Shown here in pieces: positions 56,012-64,000 of a stretch of DNA of 64,000 nt. Source of the stretch: Clostridium massiliamazoniense. Lineage in GTDB: Bacteria > Bacillota > Clostridia > Clostridiales > Clostridiaceae. Each line of letters begins with the position of its first letter. The first letter of the stretch is position 1. The DNA lies in the NCBI RefSeq assembly GCF_001403635.1, contig NZ_LN879468.1, forward strand, positions 558,001 through 622,000, read 5' to 3'. The translations under genes and the position numbers were made by a program. The notes under the pieces were generated by a model. The model was not told the origin of the DNA and did not search any database. It saw nothing but the letters and a program-made list of their open reading frames with translations.

Positions 56012-56428
56012 TTATTTTTTAATTATTATTTTGTTTCCCTTAACAGATATAACTTTAAAAATTTCACCCTTTTTTATTAAAGCTCCTTCATTTTTTAAAG
56101 TCCAATAAACTCCTTCTAATTTAACTAATTCTTCATTTTCTATATCTTGTTCTGCTAAAAATTCCTTACCTATTAATCGTTCTTCATTGCTTTTAAATCT
56201 ATTTTTATGATTCTTTGCAATATTTTTTTTAATTTTAGGACTTACAATTAATATAAACAGAATTCCAATTACAGCAAAAACTATAATTTGTATATGACTT
56301 GCTACTCCAAAAATGTTTAAAACTAATGCTATTAAAGCTCCAATAGAAAATCCTGAAAATAAAAAAATCGAAGTAAATAAATCTACTAAAATGGCAATAA
56401 TTATAATAGCTAACCACAATATTCCCAT
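56012..56428 (-). CDS. NfeD family membrane protein
   Basis: A 138-residue short NfeD protein: membrane helices in the first 75 residues (about 3-20, 25-45, 50-68) followed by an OB-fold domain (about 85-138, with LIGKEFLAEQDIENEE and VYWTL). It starts behind AAGGAG and is co-transcribed with the SPFH gene that follows. Confidence 0.88.
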   Translation of the reverse strand: MGILWLAIIIIAILVDLFTSIFLFSGFSIGALIALVLNIFGVASHIQIIVFAVIGILFILIVSPKIKKNIAKNHKNRFKSNEERLIGKEFLAEQDIENEELVKLEGVYWTLKNEGALIKKGEIFKVISVKGNKIIIKK

Positions 56429-56444
56429 AAATATCTCCTTAAAA

Positions 56445-56876
56445 TTATTTATAAATATCTAATATTAGCCCTTGTATTTCATCAATAGTTTTAGCTACAT
56501 CTAAAACATCCTTCTCATCGTTTAACATAATCTTCATAAGATTTTCTAACTTTTCATCTATAGTATCTATAGTTATAAAATATTGTGTTTGCCAAAAACT
56601 TATATCCTTTTTTGTACTATATATATATGGTAATATATTATCTAAATATTCCTTTATAAGTCTTTTGTATGCTCTTACATCCGCATAAGACTTAGTTATT
56701 ATTAATTTATTCCCTCCTTTTTTTATTTTTTCTATCAATCCCTTTAATTCTTCCTCATTTTTTCTATCACGTGCTTGATTAAAATTTTTAGAAAAACTAC
56801 GGTTTTCCTCAATTTTAACGTCCTTATTTATGGTAGATTTACTATTTATCATAGTTCTAGTTCTTGAAATTTCCAA
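56445..56876 (-). CDS. YaaR family (DUF327) protein
   Basis: A 144-residue helical protein of the DUF327/YaaR family. The conserved core is GGNKLIITKSYADVRAYKRLIKEYL, followed by a helix with DTIDEKLENLM. The start is a TTG at 56876: a GGGGGG ribosome site lies 6 bases upstream, while the longer frame to 56924 crosses it. The biochemical role is unknown; Bacillus yaaR lies in the recR-tmk-holB region, unlike here. It precedes nfeD by 16 bases. Confidence 0.8.
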   Translation of the reverse strand: MEISRTRTMINSKSTINKDVKIEENRSFSKNFNQARDRKNEEELKGLIEKIKKGGNKLIITKSYADVRAYKRLIKEYLDNILPYIYSTKKDISFWQTQYFITIDTIDEKLENLMKIMLNDEKDVLDVAKTIDEIQGLILDIYK

Positions 56877-56927
56877 ATTATCCCCCCTTTTACATATATA
56901 TAAATCATACAATAATAAAAACAAAAA

Positions 56928-56961
56928 AAAAGTACTATAAATATTTATTTATAGTACTTTT
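56928..56961 (-). terminator. Terminator after cvfB
   Basis: A 14-base perfect stem (56928-56941 with 56948-56961), 6-base loop, with a long A-run on the plus strand (T-run on the minus strand). Confidence 0.85.
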
Positions 56962-56977
56962 AAAATTTATTAACATA

Positions 56978-57817
56978 TTAAACCAATTTAGTTCCATTAC
57001 TATCCTGAGTTATTAATCTTCTTTTCATAAGACCACCTAATGCCATTTTAAAATAATTTTTTGAACATTTAAAAGTTCTCTTTATGTCATCAGCTGAACT
57101 TTTATCATTAAATTCCATTTGACCACCATTTTCCTTTAAGTAGTCCAAAATTTTATTTTCTAATATTTCTTTCTCAGTTAATCTATTTTCTCTTATTTGG
57201 ATTTTTACCATTCCATCTTCATAAACTTTGCTTATTTTCCCTGATACAATATCACCTGGTTTGATATCAGTGAAATATTCAGTATTTAAAACAGTTCCTT
57301 TAAATTCATTGTTTATTGCCACACTTAAAGATTTATTTGTTTGATAGCCATAAACTATTCCTGATACATTATCTAACTTCTTTGGTTCTTCCATATAATC
57401 TAAGTATCTGTCTACATCTGTAGTAGCTGCTATTCTTCCAGTTTTATCTATATATAGGTATACTAAATATGATTTCCCTACTTCCATTTCATAGAGCATT
57501 TCTTTTTTAGGAACTAATATATCCTTTTCTAAACCAAAGTCTAAAAATGTTCCTATAGGACTATTTTCAACTACTCTTAATACAGCTAAATCTCCAACTG
57601 TTGCTAATGGTTTTCTAAGAGTTGATATTATTCTATCCTTAGAATCTCTATATATAAATACCTCTAATTTATCTCCTATATTTATTTCTTTACCCTTAAG
57701 TTCACTTTTAGGTAAAAGTATATCATCCTTTGTTCTTCCTGTTCCTCTATCTAAATAATATCCAAATTCAGATTTTCTTATTACCTCTAAAACATTAAAT
57801 TGACCTATATTTATCAT
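56978..57817 (-). CDS. cvfB: S1-domain RNA-binding protein CvfB
   Basis: A 279-residue protein with tandem S1-like OB domains (about 1-65, 70-135, 145-215) and a C-terminal winged helix (about 225-279, EILENKILDYLKENGG then RTFKCSKNYFKMALGGLMKR). This is the CvfB/YitL layout known from Staphylococcus aureus, where CvfB binds RNA and affects virulence gene expression. It starts behind AAGGAGG and appears to be a single-gene unit. Confidence 0.9.
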   Translation of the reverse strand: MINIGQFNVLEVIRKSEFGYYLDRGTGRTKDDILLPKSELKGKEINIGDKLEVFIYRDSKDRIISTLRKPLATVGDLAVLRVVENSPIGTFLDFGLEKDILVPKKEMLYEMEVGKSYLVYLYIDKTGRIAATTDVDRYLDYMEEPKKLDNVSGIVYGYQTNKSLSVAINNEFKGTVLNTEYFTDIKPGDIVSGKISKVYEDGMVKIQIRENRLTEKEILENKILDYLKENGGQMEFNDKSSADDIKRTFKCSKNYFKMALGGLMKRRLITQDSNGTKLV

Positions 57818-58175
57818 TTTTTCCTCCTTATATGTGAAATTTAAATTAAGTAACAGCTAGCTCTTATGTAAAAAATCAACCTTCAATTGATTTTAAAATT
57901 GAAATCTTCAATTAAATTAACAAATTAAACCTTATTTATTTCCTCTAAGCCCCTAACTATATCTAGATAAAATAAAAATATAGTTATAGTCTCTATAAAA
58001 TTAGAATAAATATTTATTATCTTGCAATTTAAATAAAATTATCTTATATATTTAAACTAAAATCTAACTAACTATTTATTTCATTAAATTTAACACTTAA
58101 CCTTATATCATATTAAACTTCTTTTTTTGAATTGTAAAGATTTTATTTAAATAGCGAAATAAGCAGGTGAGTTTA
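57818..58175. other. Divergent intergenic region between cvfB and the PHP gene
   Basis: About 360 AT-rich bases. It contains a partly self-complementary run of TTCAATT/AATTGAA repeats around 57880-57915. I could not place either promoter with confidence and saw no RNA gene. Confidence 0.4.
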
Positions 58176-59207
58176 TTGAATAAAAAAAATAAAAATTATT
58201 TATATTACGATGATTTAATATTCCTATATGGCATTCCACATTGTCATAGTAATCTATCTACTGGTGAAGGATCTATAATTGATCTCTTAACCTTAGCCTA
58301 TAAAAATTCTTTAGATTTTATATTTATAACTGATCATAATGATTATATAAACAAAAATTTAAATAATTCTATAAGTAAATGGCAAACTTTAATAAAAACC
58401 ATAAGAAAATTTAATAAGCATAATAATTTCATAGCTCTCTCTGGATTTGAGGCAAAAACTTCTGAACTTGGCCATTTTAATATAATTAATACAAAAAGTT
58501 ATTTTAAAGGTGTTGTAAAGAATTTTAATGATATGCTCATATGGATGTTAAAAGAAAATCCTGAAAATGTACTTATCTCCATAAATCATCCACATAAATA
58601 TGTTGATAATATACCACTTAATGTAATATCTAATAATTATATTAGAACCATAGAAGTTGGTAATGGTATATATAATAATAAATATACAAATCATGAAAGT
58701 TTCTATTACAATCTTTTAGATAAGGGATGGCATTTAGCCCCTATTAACTCTCAAGACAATCATAAATTAAATCTTGATAAAGCTGAGAACTTGACATGTG
58801 CCATTACAAAGTCTTTTAATAAAGATGCCTTATTAGAAGCCTTTAGAAAGCTTCGAGTTTTTTCTACTGAATCTAAAAGCCTAAAACTTTATTTTACAAT
58901 CAATTCTACATTTATGGGTTCTACCCTTACTATCTCCGAAAAAGAAGAACTTAATTTTTTTATAAATGTAGATGATAATATTAGAAAAATTTCTAAAGTT
59001 GAAATTTTATCTAATAACAGAACAACAGTAAAAGAATTTAAAGATATTAATCTTCATTCAGTTAAAATATTATTCAATAAAAAAATAAATATAAAGGAAA
59101 ATTGGTATGTTATCAAAATTACCTTAATAGATAAACGTGTTGCTGTAAGCTCTCCAATTTTCCTTGAAGTTTCTCCTGAATTAGAAAAAGAAAAAGAAAA
59201 GGAATAA
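58176..59207 (+). CDS. PHP-domain metal-dependent phosphoesterase-like protein
   Basis: A protein of 343 residues from the TTG at 58176, favoured because AGGTGA lies 5 bases upstream; the in-frame GTG at 58167 is part of that site. The PHP fold shows PHCHS (H22, H24), the ITDHND motif (51-56), an E in GFEAK, NHPHKY and NSQDNH, enough ligands for a two- or three-metal site. The last 110 residues are beta-rich and could be a C-terminal accessory domain. PHP proteins hydrolyse phosphoesters; the substrate is unknown. It is a single-gene unit. Confidence 0.75.
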   Translation: MNKKNKNYLYYDDLIFLYGIPHCHSNLSTGEGSIIDLLTLAYKNSLDFIFITDHNDYINKNLNNSISKWQTLIKTIRKFNKHNNFIALSGFEAKTSELGHFNIINTKSYFKGVVKNFNDMLIWMLKENPENVLISINHPHKYVDNIPLNVISNNYIRTIEVGNGIYNNKYTNHESFYYNLLDKGWHLAPINSQDNHKLNLDKAENLTCAITKSFNKDALLEAFRKLRVFSTESKSLKLYFTINSTFMGSTLTISEKEELNFFINVDDNIRKISKVEILSNNRTTVKEFKDINLHSVKILFNKKINIKENWYVIKITLIDKRVAVSSPIFLEVSPELEKEKEKE

Positions 59208-59211
59208 AAAT

Positions 59212-59259
59212 AAAAGCTAAATTCTATAAAAATTAAAATTTTATAGTAATTTAGCTTTT
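59212..59259. terminator. Bidirectional terminator
   Basis: A 12-base perfect outer stem (59212-59223 with 59248-59259) with a nested TATAAAA/TTTTATA pairing and A4/T5 ends, between the convergent PHP and small membrane protein genes. Confidence 0.85.
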
Positions 59260-59279
59260 TAATTAAATTTATTTAATCG

Positions 59280-59612
59280 CTATAAGTTTTGCTTTTTATT
59301 ATTTTTAACTCTATTTGGTTTAGCTTTAGCTTTTATAACAATTTTCTTTTCTTTTTTTATTCTTGGATTTCCATTTGTATAAACATCAAAGAACCAAAAT
59401 AATATTATTATTCCAATACCTTCAAGAACAATTTTCAGCCATGTATTTGTTACAAAGAAAAAACCTAATCCTAAAAATATTAATGATGCAGCTAAAAGAA
59501 TCCATTTGTTAACTACTACTTTATTAAAAACAAATTTAGTTAATAATGCATAGGATCCAAACACTATTATAGCACCAGCTACAACTGATAAGATCCAAAA
59601 AATTATATTCAT
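59280..59612 (-). CDS. Small membrane protein with basic tail
   Basis: A 110-residue protein with three to four membrane helices (about 3-24, 36-54, 58-78) and a Lys/Arg/Asn-rich C-terminal tail (about 85-110) likely cytosolic. The ATG at 59612 has GGAGGGTGAG directly upstream; the in-frame GTG two codons earlier is part of that site. No family is recognised. Confidence 0.65.
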   Translation of the reverse strand: MNIIFWILSVVAGAIIVFGSYALLTKFVFNKVVVNKWILLAASLIFLGLGFFFVTNTWLKIVLEGIGIIILFWFFDVYTNGNPRIKKEKKIVIKAKAKPNRVKNNKKQNL

Positions 59613-59986
59613 ACTCACCCTCCTATATATAAATTCTAATTATTATATTAGAATATTTTACATTTTTTTTCAATAGTCTATTTGTATATTTTTGATTAAT
59701 TCCTACTTTATAAACTAGCTTATTTTTCATTTATTTTATTATTATGTAAAAAAGATGAGAATATTATTATTTGCTTAGGTTTTTTTATTAAAATAAAAAT
59801 TTATTGCTAATAATTTTATTAATAACTACTCTCTAAGCCTTTATTTTTCAACAAATTTAATTAACATTTTATCAACTTTATTGATTTTTTTTTATTTTTC
59901 TGCAACTTTTTCTTTAAATTTGTTTTGTTATTTGATAGAATAGTAATATCATAAAAGATAAATAATAAATAATATGAGGTGGTTTT
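59613..59986. other. Divergent intergenic region before the Lrp-type gene
   Basis: About 370 bases, very AT-rich. It should hold promoters for both flanking genes. TAGAAT (59935-59940) could be a -10 box for the Lrp gene, but its -35 is unclear. Nothing else recognised. Confidence 0.4.
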
Positions 59987-60454
59987 GTGTCTTTATCAAA
60001 CTCAATGCATTTAGATGAATTAGATTTACAAATTTTAGACATACTGATTAAAGATTGCAGAACTCCATATCTTGAAATAGCAAGAATATGCCACGTATCT
60101 GGTGGTACCATTCATGTTAGAATGAAGAAAATGGAGGATTTAGGCATTATAAAAGGAACTAGAATACTATTAAATCTTTCAAAATTAGGTTATGATGTTA
60201 CTTGTTTTGTAGGTATTTATGTTGATTGTACATCCTCTTATAATGAAATATTTGATAAATTAGGATCAATTAAAGAAATAGTAGAATTACACTTAATTAC
60301 AGGTAGTTATACTATATTAACTAAATTAGTATGCAAAAGTATTTCAGATCTACAAGATATACTATTAAATAAAATAAATATAATAGAAGGAATCAATAGA
60401 ACTGATACATTTATTTCTCTATCTCAACCAGTAGATAGAAATATACAACTGTAA
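59987..60454 (+). CDS. Lrp/AsnC family transcriptional regulator
   Basis: A 155-residue regulator with the AsnC winged helix (about 9-60: LDELDLQILDILIKDCRTPYLEIA, then VSGGTIHVRMKKMEDLGII) and a RAM ligand-binding domain (about 70-150, VELHLITGSYTILTKL). Such proteins sense amino acids. The GTG at 59987 has GAGGTGG just upstream. No amino acid gene is adjacent; the convergent gene is the PEPCK-like ATPase. Confidence 0.9.
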   Translation: MSLSNSMHLDELDLQILDILIKDCRTPYLEIARICHVSGGTIHVRMKKMEDLGIIKGTRILLNLSKLGYDVTCFVGIYVDCTSSYNEIFDKLGSIKEIVELHLITGSYTILTKLVCKSISDLQDILLNKINIIEGINRTDTFISLSQPVDRNIQL

Positions 60455-60467
60455 ATCTATACAACAG

Positions 60468-60490
60468 AGAAGCACTAAACTAGTGCTTCT
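60468..60490 (+). terminator. Terminator after the Lrp-type gene
   Basis: A 10-base perfect stem (60468-60477 with 60481-60490) and 3-base loop, followed by TATTTTTT. Confidence 0.88.
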
Positions 60491-60642
60491 TATTTTTTCC
60501 ACTTATAATAACTATATAATTCATCTCATAGCTATTCAATATATTTACTCTAGATTCATTTAATGAAATTTTACAATTCTTATTAATGATTTCCTCTGAA
60601 CTAGATATTATTAATAATGAAAGAGATGTACGATATATCTAT

Positions 60643-60670
60643 AAAAAAACTGCCCTAAGGCAGTTTTTTT
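60643..60670 (-). terminator. Terminator after the PEPCK-like gene
   Basis: A 12-base perfect stem (60643-60654 with 60659-60670) including AACTGCC, with a CTAA loop and terminal A7/T7. It could also work on the plus strand. Confidence 0.9.
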
Positions 60671-60671
60671 A

Positions 60672-62414
60672 TTATAAATTTCTTATTATCTCAAACATTT
60701 CTAATGCAGCTTTTCTTGGACCTATTTTTTCTTTTCCCTTTATAGCTAAACACGTATTTATTTCCCCTACTTTAATTTCCTTTTCAAACATTTTATTAAA
60801 ATATTTTTCTAATAAAACATCGCACTGTTCACTTTTTTGAGCAGGTCCAAAAGGATTTGCAAAGTAAGATTCTACTAACCCATTTTCAGTAGTAGTTCCT
60901 TTTGCCATTCTTGCACCTTTTCTAAATACCTCTATAGCATCTTTTGAATTTTCAAAATATCTTATGGATTTTTCACTATCTTTTATAGCAGTATAGTTAT
61001 TAGCATATAAGAATAAATCTACCTTATATCCCTCCATTATTTCATTATAAGTAGCTACAGGTAGAACTAATCTTGCATTTATTTTATCAGGATTCATAAA
61101 TATACTTCTATCAATCTCTTTAAATGCATATCCTGGATCTAAATCATCCAATCTAACAAAAGCTCCTATTTCAGTCCCATATCCATATATATTATCTTTT
61201 TCTATTTTTATAGTTCCCATATCATCAAAAACAATGGTCATATCACTTATATAATCTTCACTTAAAGTTCTAAAAGCTTCTAAACTTTCTGATTTTCCTG
61301 CTCCGCTATCACCCATTATAACTACATTAGCTTCTTTTCCTGTTTTTAATAAAATTTTAACCATAGCTCCGTGTATAGGTAAATTACCTCTTTTTATCAT
61401 AATTAAGTTATGAAGCGTTAAAATCATTTTTTTCATATACCCAAAATAATCAACTTCATCACTGTAATTTATATATCCTACCATCATATCATTTTTATTA
61501 TCATCATAAAATTCAGTTCTTAAAGGACCATCTTCCTTAGCCCCATACACGTATATTATATCTGGTTTTTTACCTCTATATTCATCTGATTTTGCCATTT
61601 CAAAAAGGTTACACAGAGTAATTCCATGTGACATAAAATCTCTATGGAAATATACATAAGCTAATAATTCTCCAACTTTAGCTGGATAACAAAACCAATG
61701 TTCCTTATTTAAACTTATATTTCTAATAGGATTCTCGAAGGTCTCTGTAAACATTCCATCACGTGTATTTTTCTTTGGATATGTTATAAATGGAGTTTCT
61801 AAAACTATACCGTCTAGGAAGCTTATATCCTCTAACACTTCATATCCTTTTGGTATTGGCCATAAAACATTATTTAACATCAAACATGCATTTCCACCAG
61901 CTGGAAGTTGTCTATAAACTGTTGGAGTATCGTTTAATAAATTCTTTGTAATTCTTCTATAAAATCTTAAAATCAATTGTGCAAATTGAGTATTTGCCTC
62001 TGTAAAGCTTACTGCCGCTATACCACTTTTTATTCTATTATTGTGAATAAGAGTATATCTCTCCATCTTTCTCCAATAAGAATATATTTCTTCTATTACA
62101 TTTAATAATTTATTTGGATCTTCCAATAGTGGTTTGAAATTCTCATTACAACTTATAACTTGAGTCGCTTTCATCATAGAAAGTAATTTAAAAGAGCTAA
62201 TTAAGTACTTTCTTATAACTCTTATTTCATCTGTCCCTGAAACTGAATTTAAAAATCTAAAAGTATTAGTTCTTTTGTCTTTTGACTTCTTTAAATAGGA
62301 TTCAATTACTCTTTCAAAGCCTTCACTATCCATTATTGATTCAAAACTATCACAATATTTTGCTGTAAAATTAACAGTTACCTTATCATTGCTCATTGAA
62401 AATTCTTTTTTCAT
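60672..62414 (-). CDS. Divergent PEP carboxykinase/HPr kinase-fold ATPase
   Basis: A 580-residue protein. The C-terminal half has the P-loop GDSGAGKSES (368-377), an acidic pair in VFDDMG (397-398), INARLVLPVATY (445-455), and a late segment (about 480-526, with GTTTENGLVES and NPFGPAQ) that resembles the C-terminus of ATP-dependent PEP carboxykinase. The P-loop itself reads more like HPr kinase (GKSE) than PEPCK (GTGKTT), and the PEPCK DDEHGW motif is missing. The N-terminal 340 residues are not recognised. It may be a PEPCK-superfamily kinase with a changed substrate. It starts behind GGGGGG and is a single-gene unit convergent with the Lrp gene. Confidence 0.65.
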   Translation of the reverse strand: MKKEFSMSNDKVTVNFTAKYCDSFESIMDSEGFERVIESYLKKSKDKRTNTFRFLNSVSGTDEIRVIRKYLISSFKLLSMMKATQVISCNENFKPLLEDPNKLLNVIEEIYSYWRKMERYTLIHNNRIKSGIAAVSFTEANTQFAQLILRFYRRITKNLLNDTPTVYRQLPAGGNACLMLNNVLWPIPKGYEVLEDISFLDGIVLETPFITYPKKNTRDGMFTETFENPIRNISLNKEHWFCYPAKVGELLAYVYFHRDFMSHGITLCNLFEMAKSDEYRGKKPDIIYVYGAKEDGPLRTEFYDDNKNDMMVGYINYSDEVDYFGYMKKMILTLHNLIMIKRGNLPIHGAMVKILLKTGKEANVVIMGDSGAGKSESLEAFRTLSEDYISDMTIVFDDMGTIKIEKDNIYGYGTEIGAFVRLDDLDPGYAFKEIDRSIFMNPDKINARLVLPVATYNEIMEGYKVDLFLYANNYTAIKDSEKSIRYFENSKDAIEVFRKGARMAKGTTTENGLVESYFANPFGPAQKSEQCDVLLEKYFNKMFEKEIKVGEINTCLAIKGKEKIGPRKAALEMFEIIRNL

Positions 62415-62856
62415 ATAATAAGCCCCCCATAAACTTTTTTTATATTTAACATAATTATTATCTTTATTTTACTTTTTTTATTATATCATCATTTTGCAAT
62501 TTTAAAAATATTTTTTTTCATTTTTTTATTTTTTATTTTTCTACAATATATAATTTTTTAAAAAACCGATTATAAAACTAATATGTTTTATACTATTTTA
62601 CATACTTCATCTCATATTTTTATAATTAAAATTTATTTACCTCATAATTATTTTATACTGTCTAGCCCCTTTTTTTGCAAGTATTTATCTTTATTTCTTT
62701 CAAATATTAATTTCAAAAAAAGATTTTTTATTTTTTTTATTTTCGATGTATTTTTATCCTAAAAATTGGTTATTAAATATTATTATATATTATTTATTAA
62801 TATTTTCCAATATTTTTCTTTATTACTTTATAAATCACTAAAAGGAGGTGCTAATA
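62415..62856. other. Divergent intergenic region, extremely AT-rich
   Basis: About 440 bases with long T and A runs, separating the PEPCK-like gene from the hydrolase gene. It must contain both promoters; no boxes, RNA genes or repeats could be supported. Confidence 0.45.
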
Positions 62857-63708
62857 TTGTTTAAATCAAAAAAAATTTTCTATTTTATTTTTTCTCTACT
62901 TATATTTATATTATTGATAACTACAAACAACTTTTTTTCAAAAAGAAATTATATAAAAAATTTAAAGGTCCATTATATAGATGTAGGACAAGGAGATGCA
63001 ACTTTAATAGAGTATCTTGACAAGAAAATTTTAATTGATTGTGGACCTAATTCAAATGAATCTAACTTACTTAAATACCTAAGTGGTTTAAATATAAACA
63101 AGATAGATTATATCTTTATAACTCATCCTCATGAAGATCATATAGGTAATTTAGATAAAATTATAGCTAACTATAAAGTCACTTCTATATTTATGCCTAA
63201 AGTAAATTTTGAAAGTGAAGATTTATCTAAATCATTATCTTTAATAAAAAATAAAAATATAACTTTATATAATTTAAATAAAGATTTTAAAATAAAATTT
63301 GATGAAAACTTCTATTTAGAGATTTTCTCATCTTCAAAAAAAAATTATGAAAATATAAATAACTTTTCTCCTTTGATTAAAGTTATTTTTAAAAAAGATA
63401 GCTTTTTATTCACTGGTGATAATGAAGAGCTTGGTGAATTAGAATTTATTAATAAAGATATTAATGTTGATATTTTAAAGGTAGGGCATCATGGAAGTAA
63501 TACTTCATCCACTAATATATTTTTAGAAAAAGTTTCTCCTAAAATTTCAATAATATCTTGTGGCAAAAATAATTCATTTAATCATCCTAATCCTAAAGTT
63601 TTAGAGAGATTAAATAAACTCAATAATAAAATTTACAGAACTGATGAAGATGGAACTATTATAATTAATTCCTATGGAAAATCAATAATAGAAATAGAAA
63701 AAAAGTAA
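62857..63708 (+). CDS. Membrane-anchored ComEC/Rec2-type metallo-hydrolase
   Basis: A protein of 283 residues from the TTG at 62857 (GGAGGTG 6 bases upstream; the in-frame GTG at 62848 is part of that site). An N-terminal membrane anchor (about 7-25) is followed by an extracellular metallo-beta-lactamase domain: DVGQGDAT (42-49), THPHEDHIG (89-97, HxHxDH), FTGDNEELGE and VGHHGSNTSS. It matches the C-terminal domain of the competence channel ComEC, but the channel and OB parts are absent. The family includes free-standing secreted hydrolases and nucleases; the substrate is unknown. Confidence 0.85.
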   Translation: MFKSKKIFYFIFSLLIFILLITTNNFFSKRNYIKNLKVHYIDVGQGDATLIEYLDKKILIDCGPNSNESNLLKYLSGLNINKIDYIFITHPHEDHIGNLDKIIANYKVTSIFMPKVNFESEDLSKSLSLIKNKNITLYNLNKDFKIKFDENFYLEIFSSSKKNYENINNFSPLIKVIFKKDSFLFTGDNEELGELEFINKDINVDILKVGHHGSNTSSTNIFLEKVSPKISIISCGKNNSFNHPNPKVLERLNKLNNKIYRTDEDGTIIINSYGKSIIEIEKK

Positions 63709-63737
63709 GCACTAATATTATCTGTGCTTACTTTTTT
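63699..63737. terminator. Bidirectional terminator
   Basis: A 14-base perfect stem (63699-63712 with 63724-63737), 11-base loop, A6/T6 ends. It sits between the convergent hydrolase and YprB-type genes and overlaps the hydrolase stop codon. Confidence 0.88.
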
Positions 63738-64000
63738 TATAATGCTTTTTTTTCTTCATCATTTTTTTCTTCATCATTTTTTTCTACTTCTATTTCTATA
63801 GATTCTTCCTCTTTCAATAATTCTTTTTCTTTTTCAACAAAACTATTCCAATTAACTAATATTTTAAATAAATTTACTACATCCTGTTCATTATAAATTA
63901 GTATTTTTTCAATTTTTTCCTTAGGCATTCTTTCAAAGTATTCTCTATCCTTTAAGACTTTGTGAAAAGTTTTTGCTAAGTTTGAACCTGAAATAAGTTC
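63737..64000 (-). CDS. C-terminus of RNase H-like (YprB type) protein, partial
   Basis: The frame is open from the stop at 63737 through the right edge, so an internal ATG at 63928 is not the start. The visible 87 residues run from ELISGSNLAKTFHKVL through KILIYNEQDVVNLFKILVNW to a Glu/Lys-rich tail containing a duplicated KNDEEKNDEEK. The YNEQDVVNL segment matches the end of the YprB/RNase H-like 3'-5' exonuclease fold (PF13482), whose last catalytic Asp lies here. The N-terminal part is outside the window. Confidence 0.65.
   Translation of the reverse strand, partial: ELISGSNLAKTFHKVLKDREYFERMPKEKIEKILIYNEQDVVNLFKILVNWNSFVEKEKELLKEEESIEIEVEKNDEEKNDEEKKAL

Noticed and set aside
63740..63790. 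Short tandem repeat TTCATCATTTTT near the right edge as a possible CRISPR or regulatory repeat
   Set aside because: It is coding: it produces the duplicated KNDEEK tail of the YprB-type protein, with only two copies and no spacers.
63737..63928. A complete 63-residue protein starting at the ATG at 63928
   Set aside because: The frame stays open to base 64000 and reads as the continuing RNase H-like C-terminus, so the ATG is internal.

Overview
The window is very AT-rich, its genes use A/T-ending codons, most open on strong GGAGG-type ribosome binding sites (several with TTG or GTG starts), and it carries sporulation genes (ytfJ, DacB/DacF-type carboxypeptidases). Together with the gene content this points to a Clostridium sensu stricto chromosome; the species cannot be fixed from the sequence alone. 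Most of the window is ordinary core chromosome transcribed leftwards (minus strand), with a few plus-strand genes. I saw no rRNA, tRNA, CRISPR array, insertion sequence or prophage.

Layout from left to right. 1-3606: a leftward operon that continues past the left edge, encoding a membrane protein with a degenerate GGDEF domain, a DUF2334-like protein broken by a one-base frameshift, and a processive family 2 glycosyltransferase. This looks like a c-di-GMP-gated exopolysaccharide locus. 3831-18719: housekeeping and RNA/DNA maintenance genes (ynbB-type PLP enzyme, miaA, mutL, mutS, miaB, a GNAT, ispH, cmk, an HI0933-type flavoprotein, an RpiR regulator, mnmM, rluB). 19023-19767: a tiny protein that is one quarter cysteine, divergent from a PadR regulator. 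19822-24388: sporulation and segregation genes (two D-Ala-D-Ala carboxypeptidases, a DUF2953 protein, ytfJ, scpB, scpA).

24508-33217: a complete type II fatty acid synthesis operon in the pneumococcal order fabT-fabH-acpP-fabD-fabG-fabF-accB-fabZ-accC-accD-accA, but with no enoyl-ACP reductase gene. A good sigma-A promoter with two FabT-type palindromes lies upstream of fabT. 33412-38837: a dCMP deaminase, a KimA-like potassium importer on the plus strand, and a secreted modular chitinase. 39105-49893: the purine operon purL-E-C-F-M-N-H-D, with a consensus promoter and two inverted PurBox-like elements that predict PurR control.

50117-64000: less characterised genes. These are a CmpB-family membrane protein, a 1120-residue protein with three PH-like repeats, a small membrane protein, an SPFH/NfeD pair, a YaaR (DUF327) protein, CvfB, a PHP-domain protein, a small membrane protein, an Lrp/AsnC regulator, a divergent PEP carboxykinase/HPr kinase-like ATPase, a membrane-anchored ComEC-type metallo-hydrolase, and the C-terminus of a YprB-type RNase H-like protein at the right edge. 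Most transcription units end in clear hairpin terminators, several of them shared by convergent genes.

Best candidates for something new: the GGDEF/DUF2334/GT2 operon, the cysteine-rich protein with its PadR neighbour, the triple PH-like protein, and the PEPCK-like ATPase.
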